Both the position numbers and the translations under genes were made by a program. A model generated the notes under the pieces. It was given only the letters and a program-made list of their open reading frames with translations. It had not been told where the DNA came from and ran no database searches. From Saccharopolyspora dendranthemae (GTDB lineage Bacteria > Actinomycetota > Actinomycetes > Mycobacteriales > Pseudonocardiaceae), in assembly GCF_007829955.1 (NCBI RefSeq), contig NZ_VIWX01000001.1, positions 248,001-312,000 on the forward strand: 64,000 nt of DNA. The letters are read 5' to 3'. Positions 52,133-61,072 of the stretch are shown here, piece after piece. Every line of letters starts with the position of its first letter. Positions within the stretch are counted from its first letter, which is position 1.

Positions 52133-52660
52133 TTGGTGCATCCCGTTCCGCCCCCTACTGCGACCACCTTCGTCATCACCCGTTCTCCGCACGCGTACCA
52201 GCGCGAACTCCGGCGCATGCGGATCCCGATCATCGCCCAGTCCGTGGTGGTCGTAACCCAGTTGGCGGCAGGCACCACCCTCACTGCACTCGGAAGCATC
52301 AGCGGGTTCGTGTACTTCCCTCTCGCTCTGCTCTTCGCTCTTGGCCTCGGCCTCTACCTGCGCATGTACCGGGTGCACGCCGCGATGCGTGGTCTCCAGC
52401 TGGTTCTCGCCCCAGCCGGGGTGACCTACGTTTCGGAAGCCGGTACGTTCACAGCACCTTGGGCCGCGGTGAAGCGGGTTCGCCTGCGCCGGGGCCGGTG
52501 GATCTCGGTGCGGGTGCCGCACTGGGGAGGCCCGATCAGCAGCTTCGGCCTGGCCGGTGAACTGATCATGCCGCTCCAAGACACAGGACTGAGCTGGCAC
52601 GACATCCACGGCGCGGTCACCTACATCAGCAATGGCACGGTCACACCGTCACCGCACTGA
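52133..52660 (+). CDS. Hypothetical membrane protein with PH-like C-terminal domain
   Basis: 175 aa (TTG at 52133 or GTG at 52136). Two adjacent membrane helices at about residues 31-54 and 57-78 are preceded by a basic segment (RELRRMR). The rest is strand-rich (LVLAPAGVTYVSEAGTFTAP, WAAVKRVRLRRGRWISVRV), reminiscent of bacterial PH/YcxB-like domains on the cytoplasmic face. No functional motif. Its end overlaps an IS3 remnant on the other strand. Confidence 0.7.
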   Translation: MVHPVPPPTATTFVITRSPHAYQRELRRMRIPIIAQSVVVVTQLAAGTTLTALGSISGFVYFPLALLFALGLGLYLRMYRVHAAMRGLQLVLAPAGVTYVSEAGTFTAPWAAVKRVRLRRGRWISVRVPHWGGPISSFGLAGELIMPLQDTGLSWHDIHGAVTYISNGTVTPSPH

Positions 52661-52790
52661 CGTTGGCTCGATTGGTGAGACGTGGTCGAGCTGGGAGTGT
52701 CGTCGCTGGCAGTTGCAGAAGATCTCGATGTAGCTGAAGATCTCGTTCGCCAGGTCGAGCCGTGCCCTGCCTCCGGCGAAGCGAGGAACC
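52649..52790 (-). pseudogene. IS3-family transposase C-terminal remnant
   Basis: The minus frame reads LANEIFSYIEIFCNCQRRHS and QLDHVSPIEPTSVR then stops. This matches the end of IS3-type OrfB (A...IF.YIE.FYN..RRHS.L...SP). The rest of the element is absent. It sits in the gap before the GH16 gene. Confidence 0.75.
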
Positions 52791-52801
52791 TCAACCGGGG
52801 C

Positions 52802-53515
52802 TCAGCCGCGCAGCGCGTACTGGCGGATCCAGTCGACCTCCATGCTTCCGGGCCCGCGCGGGCCGTCGCCAGGGAACCAGTCGAGCTGGATGGTGGGGTG
52901 CATGGGCCGCGGTGGGAAGGTCGCCGGGTCCTGGGAGCGGAAGAACTCGACGCCGTCGACGTAACCGACGATGTGGTCCGGGGTCCACTCGACCGCGTAG
53001 ACGTGCCACTGGGTGGTGTCCACTGGCCGCGTGGCGGAGACCTGGTCGTTGTCCGACCCGAAGTGGAGGAAGAACTCCAGATTCTGCCGCTGCTGGTCGG
53101 AGACCTCGGAGTAGTCGACCTCACCGCCTTCCGGGAAGTCCTCCGCGTCCGGCCACAGGGTCAGCACCTGGTGGTAGGCGGCGGTTCCCGGCGCGTAGCG
53201 GGCACGGGTTTCCCAGCGTCCGTACCGCTGTCCTGCGTTCCAGGACATGCCACCGGTGGTGCCGTCCGCGGTGCCGTCGATGTGCAGAACCCCGTTGACG
53301 ACGTTGATCTGCTCCGGAGAGCGAACACCTTCGCCGGCGTGGCCCGGGCCGTCGTACCGATACCAGCTGGGGTCGAGCGCCGGCCGGTTGAAGTCGTCCT
53401 CCCGCACCAGGGACCAGCCGGCCTCGGCTGGTACGGCCTGCGGCGGTACCGCGAGGAGGGACCCGAACAAGCCGCAGCTCAGGGAGATCAGGCATCGGGC
53501 GTGGAAAGCGTGCAC
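52802..53515 (-). CDS. Secreted glycoside hydrolase family 16 protein
   Basis: 237 aa from the GTG at 53515 (GGAGGA upstream). An N-terminal signal peptide (residues 1-30, LISLSCGLFGSLLAVPPQAV) precedes a GH16 jelly roll. The active-site ExDxxE is E132-V-D134-Y-S-E137 in EGGEVDYSEVSD. Also RYGRWETRARY and WTPDHIVGYVDG typical of laminarinases and related endo-glucanases. It lies 81 bp downstream of, and on the same strand as, the membrane SARP regulator, so the two are probably linked in polysaccharide sensing and use. Confidence 0.92.
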   Translation of the reverse strand: MHAFHARCLISLSCGLFGSLLAVPPQAVPAEAGWSLVREDDFNRPALDPSWYRYDGPGHAGEGVRSPEQINVVNGVLHIDGTADGTTGGMSWNAGQRYGRWETRARYAPGTAAYHQVLTLWPDAEDFPEGGEVDYSEVSDQQRQNLEFFLHFGSDNDQVSATRPVDTTQWHVYAVEWTPDHIVGYVDGVEFFRSQDPATFPPRPMHPTIQLDWFPGDGPRGPGSMEVDWIRQYALRG

Positions 53516-53596
53516 TGGATCCTCCAGATGGGTGAGAGTGCGTCACGCTAAGCCCTGCCACGCCCGGAAATCCCGGGATCGGTGACAAAACCCCTC

Positions 53597-55612
53597 TCAC
53601 CTGCCGTAGCGCTGCACGATGTCGCGGGCCATCTGGTAGGTCTCCGGGCTGGACTCGACGTACTTCTCCTGCCAGAAGCTCCACGCGAACAGCCCTCGCG
53701 CGGTGAGCGAGGAAATCCGATCCGGTGCGAAGACCTGGCTGAGATCGCTGCGCGCCCGCGCGCCCGATTCATCCTTGTTCGGGCCGAAATTGGACACCAT
53801 GATGGGGCCGTACCGACCGAGCTCGTCGACCATGCTGGTGACGTCGCGGGAGTTGTCCTCCGACTCGAAGGCGTTGAAGCTCTGGAAATCCGAGATCGCC
53901 AGGACGTCGGAGAAGTACTGCATGAGCGATCGACCCTCACCGATGTCAGGATCGTCGTGCGAGGCCTGCCAACCGTTCCAGTTCAGCGCGACTCGTGCGT
54001 TCGGAGCGTACCGGTGGAAGATCTGCCGCACCTCGCGGTAGCGGTCCTTGAGCGCGTCGTAGTAGTTCCGGGTCTGCGGGTCGGCGTTGTAGCCGGTCTG
54101 GTCCTTGCCGCAGATCGTCTTCTCCGGCCCGTCCAAGACCGAGACGTACAGCGGTGGACCGTCGGGTGCGCCGGCGAAGGCCGTCGCGAGCCTGCGCATG
54201 TCGTCCAGGAATCCGGCCGACAGCGGGTACGCCAAGCCGCAGGCGGGACCGTGCACGGTGTCGACCTGCTCCGGGGACTCGAAGCCGGGGTGGATGATCA
54301 GATGCATCGCCTTCCCCCGGGCGTAGTGGCCTGGGACGAGATCACGGCTCCAGGCCTCGTACCGCGGTAGTTCGTCCGGCCCGTCGAACCAGGTCGTGAG
54401 CATCCCGATGGGTGCTTGGCCGACGAGGCGCTGCTGGTCCGCGGTCGAGGCCTTGGGCCCCATGCCGAACAGCAGCCGGGGCTGTTCTCCGGGGATGGTC
54501 GCGACGTGCGGCACCGAACGTCGGGGGGCGGTCCCGCCGAGTCGAAGTTCGGCGGGCACCGGATCTTCCTCCGTGTTGAACAGCGCGGGAGCGGCCACGG
54601 CAGCGCCGAGAACGAGCATCGCGCACGCGGTCAGCGAAGTGGCCAGCACCCATCGGTCTCGCAGTCGCCCCGGGAAGCGCCGCTGGGCGCCCTCGGCCGC
54701 CGCATCGCCGGGCTCGGGCTCCGCCGCGGCTCCCGCGCCGGCGGTGACTGCCTCCGTCTCGGGTGTCGGGTTCCCGACCACTTGGGGCTGCGGGTCTGCC
54801 AGCGTCTCCTGGAGCTGTGTCTCCCGGACCGGCTCAGGGATGGGCTCGTTGCTCTGTTTCACGAGTTCGGGGAACACTGCTCGCAGTGCCTTCCCCGGGC
54901 CGCCGCCGGTGGCGGCCCGGATGTGTTCCAGCGCCTCGCCGTACTCGGTCGACGCCTCGGCGCGGCGACCATCCTGCATGAGCGCGGTGATCAGAAGCGC
55001 CCAGGCCCGTTCATCGATCGGGTTCTCGGCTACGACAGCCCGCAGCTTGGACACCGCCTCGTCCGGACGCCCGGCGGCCGTGCGACAGCCAGCGAGGTGC
55101 ATCCTGGCCGCCCGCCGCACTTCCTGCAGGTTCGGGGCCCCGGTGCCGACATGCCTGTCGGCGAACCCCGGATCCATGAAGCCTTGCCATAACGAGAGTG
55201 CGTCCTGCAGGTAGCGCTCGGCCCGCTCGGTTTCGCCGTCGTCCAGCGCTGCCTTGCCGCGGGCGACGAGTCGCTCGAAGACATCGGCGTCGAGCTCATC
55301 CTCGGAAACGGTCAGCCGGTACTTGCCCACGCCGCTGGCGATCGGCGACGTCTCCCCTTCTCGTGCCAGAAGCCCCCGAAGCCTGAAGACATAGCCCTTC
55401 AGGTTCGCGTTCACCGTCTTCGGCGGTGCCGCGCCCCAGAGCGCCTCGATCAGATCCCGGGAGTCGACCCAGCCGTTGCGCCGCATCAGCAGCTCGATGA
55501 GCAGTGCGCTCAGCTTGCCCTGCGTGACTTCGGTGATCGAGCCGTTGGACTTGCGCACGCGCAGCGGCCCCAGCACGAAGTACCGGATGGTTCCCACGTG
55601 GGGCTCGCGCAC
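53597..55612 (-). CDS. Membrane-spanning SARP (OmpR wHTH-BTAD) regulator with glycosidase-like ectodomain
   Basis: 671 aa from the GTG at 55612 (GGCGAGGAG 9 bases upstream). Residues 8-103 are an OmpR-like winged helix (VLGPLRVRK, VNANLKGYVFRLRGLLA); residues 110-250 are a bacterial transcriptional activation (BTAD) helical domain (DADVFERLVARGKAAL, AWALLITALMQDGRRAEA). Residues 255-312 are a Pro/Glu/Ala linker. Residues 321-345 form one membrane helix (TSLTACAMLVLGAAVAAPAL). Residues 350-671 are predicted outside: LTTWFDGPDELPRYEAWSRD, MHLIIHPGF, VALNWNGW, IMVSNFGPNKDE and LFAWSFWQEKYVES, a TIM-barrel-glycosidase-like pattern. It would combine DNA binding with sensing of an extracellular glycan. 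A GH16 gene follows. Confidence 0.85.
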   Translation of the reverse strand: MREPHVGTIRYFVLGPLRVRKSNGSITEVTQGKLSALLIELLMRRNGWVDSRDLIEALWGAAPPKTVNANLKGYVFRLRGLLAREGETSPIASGVGKYRLTVSEDELDADVFERLVARGKAALDDGETERAERYLQDALSLWQGFMDPGFADRHVGTGAPNLQEVRRAARMHLAGCRTAAGRPDEAVSKLRAVVAENPIDERAWALLITALMQDGRRAEASTEYGEALEHIRAATGGGPGKALRAVFPELVKQSNEPIPEPVRETQLQETLADPQPQVVGNPTPETEAVTAGAGAAAEPEPGDAAAEGAQRRFPGRLRDRWVLATSLTACAMLVLGAAVAAPALFNTEEDPVPAELRLGGTAPRRSVPHVATIPGEQPRLLFGMGPKASTADQQRLVGQAPIGMLTTWFDGPDELPRYEAWSRDLVPGHYARGKAMHLIIHPGFESPEQVDTVHGPACGLAYPLSAGFLDDMRRLATAFAGAPDGPPLYVSVLDGPEKTICGKDQTGYNADPQTRNYYDALKDRYREVRQIFHRYAPNARVALNWNGWQASHDDPDIGEGRSLMQYFSDVLAISDFQSFNAFESEDNSRDVTSMVDELGRYGPIMVSNFGPNKDESGARARSDLSQVFAPDRISSLTARGLFAWSFWQEKYVESSPETYQMARDIVQRYGR

Positions 55613-56005
55613 TGTTCCACACTCCTCGCCGCGCTCGGACCGCGGGCAGTCTACCGATCTGTCACTCACCGTATGCATGCCGTGTGACCTGCGTGATGTA
55701 CCGCGGATGCACCGGATTCCACCGGTGATCAACCGGCGTCCGCAGGATCTGTCCTGCGATCGGCGCACGGCCCGGCCCGGCAGTGCTCGGGGGCGGGGCA
55801 GCCCGGCGATGGATGAGTTGTTGCTCGCCTCCACTGCGCGGGGTGCGGAGGCGAGCAGCGGCCCTCGCGGAGATGCCCCGGCCGGCCAGGTCGGCCCGAT
55901 CGTGGTGCGGGTGGAGCCGGACGGTTCCACCCGCACCGACCGACCACCCGAAGACATCGCCCCGCTGCAACGAGCGTGGCGCGGAACTGATCGCAGGAGG
56001 ATTCG
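55613..56005. other. Divergent intergenic region, no recognised gene
   Basis: 393 bases between the SARP regulator and the AAA ATPase. A plus frame from 55809 exists but lacks a ribosome site and family resemblance. Promoters for both genes are expected here; no clear repeats were seen. Confidence 0.5.
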
Positions 56006-57157
56006 ATGCGGGAGAACACCAGACTGGAGATCCGCGAGATCGCCCACCACGTCGCTTTCGACGTGTTCCGGGCGCACAACGTCGAGAACATGACGTCACG
56101 TCTGGCCGAGCCGGCCGTGGCCAGGGCGCTCTCGGAGCAGGTGGAGGTCACCGCCGCACTACTGCGCGGTCGAGCAGATGAGGAGGTGCGCAAGTCGCTT
56201 GCCGAGGTGGACCTCGATGGTCGCCTGGTGGCCCAGAACCACGTCGTCGAGGAGCTCACGCGACGCGTCGCGGCCGAGGCTTGCGATGACCAGCGCCAGG
56301 AGGTTCTCCAGATCGCCCGGGACGAAGCGGCCCGAGCCTACGCCGAGGCGAACCCACCGGTCTTCAACATCACCTTGCCCGATGCCACCAAAGTTCGGTT
56401 GGACGAGGCCACTCACGAGGTGTTCCCCGACCTGCTGATGGCCCTGCGAGCCCGCTGTCACGCGCTCCTCGTGGGACCGGCCGGAACCGGCAAGTCGATG
56501 CTGGGCAAGCAGGCGGCCAAGGCGCTCGACGTCGAGTTCCACGCGCTCTCGCTCGGGCCGACCACCCCTATGAGCAAGGTGTTCGGCTACTTCGACGCCC
56601 ACGGCAGGTACCACGACACGCCGTTCCGGCGGGCCTTCGAGTTCGGTGGGGTCATGCTGCTCGACGAGCTCGACAACGGACATCCGGGCCTGGTCGGCGA
56701 GCTGAATCAGGCGTTGGCGCTGGGCAGCTGCGCCTTCGCGGACGGGATGGTCGACGTGCACCCGGACTTCCACGTCGTGGCCACCGCCAACACGTACGGC
56801 AACGGAGGCGATCGGCACTACGTCGGCAGGCAGGCTCTGGATGGTGCGACTCTGGACCGGTTCCTGGTGCTCGACGTGCCGGTCGACGAGGTCCTGGAAC
56901 GTCGGCTCGCGCTGTGCCACGCGCCCTCCGAACCAGAGGCGGTCGAGGAGTTCGTCTCCTTCGTGCAGGACCTGCGCGAAGTCGCCGAGCGTAAGCGGCT
57001 GCCGGTCGAGTTCTCCCCGCGCACCAGCATTGACGGGGCCAAGCTGCTGGAGGTCGGTGCCACCTTCGGAGAAGTGCTGCGCTGGCGCGTGATCCGAGGG
57101 TTGTCCGAGGCGCACTGCCACGCGCTCGGGTTGGACGAGCTCGCCGAGGAGGCATGA
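56006..57157 (+). CDS. AAA+ ATPase (MoxR/CobS-like)
   Basis: 383 aa with AGGAGG before the ATG. Residues 1-115 are a helical N-terminal region rich in charged residues. Walker A is GPAGTGKS (157-164), Walker B GVMLLDELDN (216-224), and VVATANTYGNGGD with R-finger region ATLDRFLVLDVPV follow. MoxR-like and CobS-like ATPases act as chaperones for VWA-domain partners in enzyme maturation, or in phages. The next gene begins 3 bp later and is probably its partner. Confidence 0.88.
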   Translation: MRENTRLEIREIAHHVAFDVFRAHNVENMTSRLAEPAVARALSEQVEVTAALLRGRADEEVRKSLAEVDLDGRLVAQNHVVEELTRRVAAEACDDQRQEVLQIARDEAARAYAEANPPVFNITLPDATKVRLDEATHEVFPDLLMALRARCHALLVGPAGTGKSMLGKQAAKALDVEFHALSLGPTTPMSKVFGYFDAHGRYHDTPFRRAFEFGGVMLLDELDNGHPGLVGELNQALALGSCAFADGMVDVHPDFHVVATANTYGNGGDRHYVGRQALDGATLDRFLVLDVPVDEVLERRLALCHAPSEPEAVEEFVSFVQDLREVAERKRLPVEFSPRTSIDGAKLLEVGATFGEVLRWRVIRGLSEAHCHALGLDELAEEA

Positions 57158-57160
57158 CCG

Positions 57161-58036
57161 ATGACCGAGTGCACGCTTTTCCCGCTGCGGTCTTGGCAGG
57201 AATTCGTCGAAGCCGCCCAGGCGCCACCCACCATCCGGCACGGCGCCGGGCGGGAAGAAGGCGATGACTGGTGCGGTGCGAGCTGGGAGGAGGCCCTGCG
57301 GATGGCGGTCGACGGTTGGCACGTACCGCTGCTGGAGACCGCGGCCGCCGTCGCCGAGCTGGGCACGAGGTCAGGCCTGGGCGTCGGAAGTTCCCTTGAG
57401 CCTTCCCGGGACGTCACCGGCAGCGAGGTGGACGTCGGCGCGTACCTGGCGGGAGAGCCGGAGTGCATGGTGGACGCGGTGCCCCGGCAGACCTCGCACC
57501 GCGGACGTGTGGTGACCTTCCTCGTCCCAGCCGTGTACTCGCACTTCGTCCCGCACGATGTGATCGTCAATCGCGGGATTGCATTGGCGACGTTGAGCGC
57601 CGCCATCGTCCGGGCCGGGCACAGCGTCGAGCTCTGGTCCGGGTTCGCAGCCCAGCTCAACGTCCTGTGGGAGAGCCGCTGCTCCGCGGTCGCCAAGGTG
57701 ATCTCGGCGGGTGAAGCATTCGACGCCGGCCGACTCGTGTTCGCACTGGCCCATCCGGCGATGTTGCGCCGTCTGTGGTTCTCCGTCTGGGATTCCCAGG
57801 ACGCGGCGATCGCCCGAGCCCTGAACTCGTCCCATTACGGAAGCCCTCCGTTCAGCTGCACCGTGGAAGACCTCCCACCGGAGATCGAGGATGCGTACGT
57901 CCTGCCGTACCTGGACACCGACATGCAGCGTTGGAAGACCTTGGAGCGCTCGCTGTCCTGGTGTGAGCAGACCTTCGCCGAACTCGGCCTGGTCCGGCAG
58001 CCGGGGTCGCATATCCACAGTGGACATACAGCCTAA
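57161..58036 (+). CDS. Unrecognised partner of the AAA+ ATPase (possibly VWA-like/DUF7192-type)
   Basis: 291 aa; GAGGAGG stands upstream of the ATG, 3 bp after the ATPase stop, so the two are certainly co-transcribed. Strand-helix segments such as GRVVTFLVPAVYSHFVPHDV, ALATLSAAIVRAGHSVELW and GRLVFALAHPAMLRRLWFSV suggest a Rossmann or VWA-like fold. A MIDAS DxSxS motif is absent. WCGASWEEALRMAVDGWH near the N-terminus recalls phage-derived proteins that accompany CobS-like ATPases. Function is not known. Confidence 0.7.
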   Translation: MTECTLFPLRSWQEFVEAAQAPPTIRHGAGREEGDDWCGASWEEALRMAVDGWHVPLLETAAAVAELGTRSGLGVGSSLEPSRDVTGSEVDVGAYLAGEPECMVDAVPRQTSHRGRVVTFLVPAVYSHFVPHDVIVNRGIALATLSAAIVRAGHSVELWSGFAAQLNVLWESRCSAVAKVISAGEAFDAGRLVFALAHPAMLRRLWFSVWDSQDAAIARALNSSHYGSPPFSCTVEDLPPEIEDAYVLPYLDTDMQRWKTLERSLSWCEQTFAELGLVRQPGSHIHSGHTA

Positions 58037-58158
58037 GCGTCACCCGGACTTTCATTCCGCGGAAGTGCGCCCGCCGCGCGCAGGGGTCACAGGACCGCGG
58101 CGTAGCCGGAGTGCGCCACCGCTGCCGCGCGCGGGACCTGCCGGTTGATGCCGATCGC

Positions 58159-58400
58159 TCAATTCTGGGCGCGGATCTCCTGCAGTTTAGGGAAGTACCA
58201 GCGCAGGATGCTGCGGAGTTCGTCCGCGCGGGCACGGCCCCAGTCACGCTGCAGCTCGGCGACCAGCGAGATCGCGTTCACAGGTTGGGCTCCGGCCTGG
58301 ATCATGCGCTGCATCGCGTTGTCGTGCGCGGTCGGGCTGATACCGCCGATGGCATCGGCCACCGGGTAGATCTCATAGCCCTCGCGCGAGCGTCTCACCG
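58159..58400 (-). pseudogene. Isochorismatase-family hydrolase, C-terminal fragment
   Basis: The frame encodes EGYEIYPVADAIGGISPTAH, then NAMQRMIQAGAQPVNAISLV and AELQRDWGRA, the usual end of YcaC-like cysteine hydrolases (GYEVY.V.DA.GG.S...H..A..R..QAG). The catalytic Asp/Lys/Cys part is missing; upstream codons (58400-58488) have no resemblance. Confidence 0.75.
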
Positions 58401-58542
58401 GCCATGTCAGCCTCCTCTGGGAGTCGTTCGAGCGGTATTCTCCGGTGTTCCGTTGTAGTGGGGTGGTGCCCAGCGTCGCTCGGGACATGCACGAATCCCG
58501 ACGAACGGGCCGCTGAAACCGCCTGCCCGCACGTCACGATGT

Positions 58543-59376
58543 TCAGAGGATCTCCAGCGGCGTTGCCCGGTTCGGGGCTGGGAACTGCGCGTCGAGCTCG
58601 GCGAGATCGTCCGCCGACAACCGGATCTCCAGTGCCGCGTGGTTCTGCTCGACGTGATCGCGAGTCGCAGCCTTGGGAATCGCGCAGACACCTTCGCCGG
58701 TCAGGACCCAGGCCACGGCGATCTGCGCGGGCGTGGCCCCGTGGCGCTCCGCGACCCGCTCCAGCACCGGATCTCCGAGCACGCGCCCCTGCTCGATCGG
58801 TGAATACGCCATCACCGGCAACTCCCGCTCCCGGGACCACGGCAGCAGGTCGAACTCGATCCCGCGCCGTGTCAGGTTGTAGAGCACCTGGTTGACCGCG
58901 CAGCCGCTTCCGCCCTTCTGCGCCCACAGCTCCCGCATGTCGTCCGGGTCGAAGTTGCTGACCCCGAAATGCCCGATCTTGCCGCTGTCGCGCAATTCCT
59001 CGAACGCTTCGAGCGTTTCGGACAACGGTGTTCCGCCTCGCCAGTGCAGCAGGTAGAGATCGAGATGATCGGTCCTCAACCGACGCAGGCTGCGCTCGCA
59101 CGCCTCGATCGCGCCCTTCCGGTCGGCATTGTGCGGAAACACCTTGCTGACCAGGAAGACCTCGTCCCGCCGACCGTCGATCGCCTCGCCGACCACTTCC
59201 TCGGCGCCACCACTGCCGTACATCTCGGCGGTGTCGATGAGACCGATGCCGAGGTCGAGTCCGCGTCGCAGGGCCGCGGTCTCCTCGGCGCGGTCCGAAC
59301 CGCGCTCGCCCATGCCCCAGGTGCCCTGCCCCAGCACAGGCAGGTCGCCGCCGGACGGTAGCCGCAGGTGTCGCAT
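58543..59376 (-). CDS. Aldo/keto reductase
   Basis: 277 aa from the ATG at 59376 (GGAG 8 bases upstream). The catalytic tetrad is Asp48 and Tyr53 in IDTAEMYGSG, Lys78 in LVSKVFP and His111 in YLLHW. GHFGVSNF and IPKAATRDHVEQN (NADPH site) are typical. A cytosolic NADPH-dependent carbonyl reductase; substrate unknown. It is divergent from the aminotransferase, 291 bp apart. Confidence 0.93.
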   Translation of the reverse strand: MRHLRLPSGGDLPVLGQGTWGMGERGSDRAEETAALRRGLDLGIGLIDTAEMYGSGGAEEVVGEAIDGRRDEVFLVSKVFPHNADRKGAIEACERSLRRLRTDHLDLYLLHWRGGTPLSETLEAFEELRDSGKIGHFGVSNFDPDDMRELWAQKGGSGCAVNQVLYNLTRRGIEFDLLPWSRERELPVMAYSPIEQGRVLGDPVLERVAERHGATPAQIAVAWVLTGEGVCAIPKAATRDHVEQNHAALEIRLSADDLAELDAQFPAPNRATPLEIL

Positions 59377-59667
59377 CGTTCGCACTCCGTTTCGCGTTGT
59401 TGCCGAACAGGCCGTGCCGGGCGCGTACCCGAGTCTAGGCAGAGCTCCGCCGAGCTGCGGTCGCTGGAATCCGAGCCCGTTCGAGCGCCAAGGCAGTGCG
59501 GCGTGGCCACTCGCAGGAAATGCCCTCATCATCGGCTGGTCACGTTCCGCGCTGGGCGGTGCGAGCAGGGTGAGGGGAGTCCCCGCTGCCTGCACTGGCG
59601 TGGTGCGGGCATTCCGGGCCGCGATGCTGTCCACGGCCGGCTCCACCGCATGTGACAGGCTACGGGC

Positions 59668-60798
59668 ATGGCACTGCCTCATGATGATATCGATCCCGGT
59701 GGCCTGCTCGAGTACTCGGTGGTGTTCACCGACCGCTCGCTGAATCACATGTCCCAGCGCTTCGTAGGCGTGATGCAGGGCATCGACGAGGTCCTGCGCA
59801 CGGCCTACCGAGCGCACAGCGTTGCGATCGTGCCTGGAGGGGGCACCTACGGCATGGAGGCCGTCGCCCGCCAGCTCGCGACGGGCCGCCGCTGCCTCGT
59901 GGTGCGCAACGGGCTCTTCTCCTACCGCTGGTCGCAGATCCTCGACATGGGGTCGATCGCGCAGGAGCACACCGTGTGCCGGGCACGACCGATCGATGGG
60001 TCGCATCAGGCCCCGTGGCAGCCGGCACCGATCGATGAGGTCGTCTCCGCCATCCGCGAGCAGCGGCCCGAGGTGGTCTTCGCGCCGCACGTCGAGACCG
60101 CCGCGGGCATGCTGCTGCCGGACGACTACCTCCGCCGCCTCGCCGAAGCCACCCACGAGGTCGGTGGCCTGCTGGTCCTGGACTGCATCGCCTCCGGAGC
60201 GCTCTGGGTCGACATGGCCGACCTCGGCGTCGACGTTCTGCTGAGCGCGCCGCAGAAGGGCTGGAGCGGATCGCCCTGCGCCAGCTACGTCATGCTCAGC
60301 GAGGCTGGCCGGGCTGCGGTCGAGGCCAGCACGTCGACGAGCTTCTCCGCCGACCTGAAGAAGTGGCTGTCGATCGCGGACGCGTACACGCAGGGCCAAA
60401 CCCCGTACCACGCGACCATGCCGACCGACACCCTCGCGCACAACCTGGAGCTGATGCTCGCGACCCGCGACCGCGGGTTCGAAGACCTGCGCGCCGCGCA
60501 GGTCGACCTCGGCGGCCGCGTGCGCACGCTCCTCGCTGAGCACGGGCTCCCCTCGGTCGCCGCCGACGAGTTCGCAGCGCCCAGCGTGGTGGTCGTCCAC
60601 ACCGACGACCCGGAGTTGCGCAGCGGTGCCGCCTTCAAGCAAGTCGGCATCCAGATCGCGGCGGGCGTGCCGCTGCACTGCGACGAGCCCGCCGACTTCT
60701 CCACGTTCCGCATCGGCTTGTTCGGGCTCGACAAGCTCGGCGACGTCGAGGGCACCCTCGCCCGGCTCCAGACGGGCTTGGACAAGGCCGGCCGCTGA
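59668..60798 (+). CDS. Class V aminotransferase
   Basis: 376 aa. PLP lysine in LLSAPQKGWSGSP; VPGGGTYGMEAVARQLATG binds the phosphate; VLDCIASGALWVDMADLGVD carries the PLP Asp. The family includes alanine/serine-glyoxylate aminotransferases and cysteine desulfurase-like enzymes. Length and motifs fit a serine- or alanine-glyoxylate type. Start at the ATG is uncertain because no ribosome site is seen. A strong terminator follows. Confidence 0.9.
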   Translation: MALPHDDIDPGGLLEYSVVFTDRSLNHMSQRFVGVMQGIDEVLRTAYRAHSVAIVPGGGTYGMEAVARQLATGRRCLVVRNGLFSYRWSQILDMGSIAQEHTVCRARPIDGSHQAPWQPAPIDEVVSAIREQRPEVVFAPHVETAAGMLLPDDYLRRLAEATHEVGGLLVLDCIASGALWVDMADLGVDVLLSAPQKGWSGSPCASYVMLSEAGRAAVEASTSTSFSADLKKWLSIADAYTQGQTPYHATMPTDTLAHNLELMLATRDRGFEDLRAAQVDLGGRVRTLLAEHGLPSVAADEFAAPSVVVVHTDDPELRSGAAFKQVGIQIAAGVPLHCDEPADFSTFRIGLFGLDKLGDVEGTLARLQTGLDKAGR

Positions 60799-60860
60799 CG
60801 ATCACCCGCTGAGCAGCCCTTCGCACCCGGAGGCTCTTCGGCCAGATCCGCGTCGAGGCG

Positions 60861-60900
60861 TTGAGGGGTCACCGCCACGTGTCCGGCGGTGACCCCTCAA
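60861..60900. terminator. Strong 16-bp hairpin terminator
   Basis: TTGAGGGGTCACCGCC (60861-60876) pairs perfectly with GGCGGTGACCCCTCAA (60885-60900), 8-base loop. It ends the aminotransferase transcript. Confidence 0.85.
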
Positions 60901-61072
60901 CCCGCGCCACCGGCCCGTGGCACGTCCACGGCCCGGTTCGCGGACGGGGTCTGACCAGCTGGAATAACCTAAGGGGCAGGCACGTTGCCCGCACCTCCGC
61001 ACGGCAAGTGGTTCCCGCGCACCCTCATTCCGAGGATTCTGGGGTGATCCCTCACGGATAGCGAGGTGTCCC

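Noticed and set aside
55809..56093. Possible small gene before the AAA ATPase
   Set aside because: It overlaps the ATPase start in another frame, has no ribosome site and degenerates into Arg/Ser-rich sequence.
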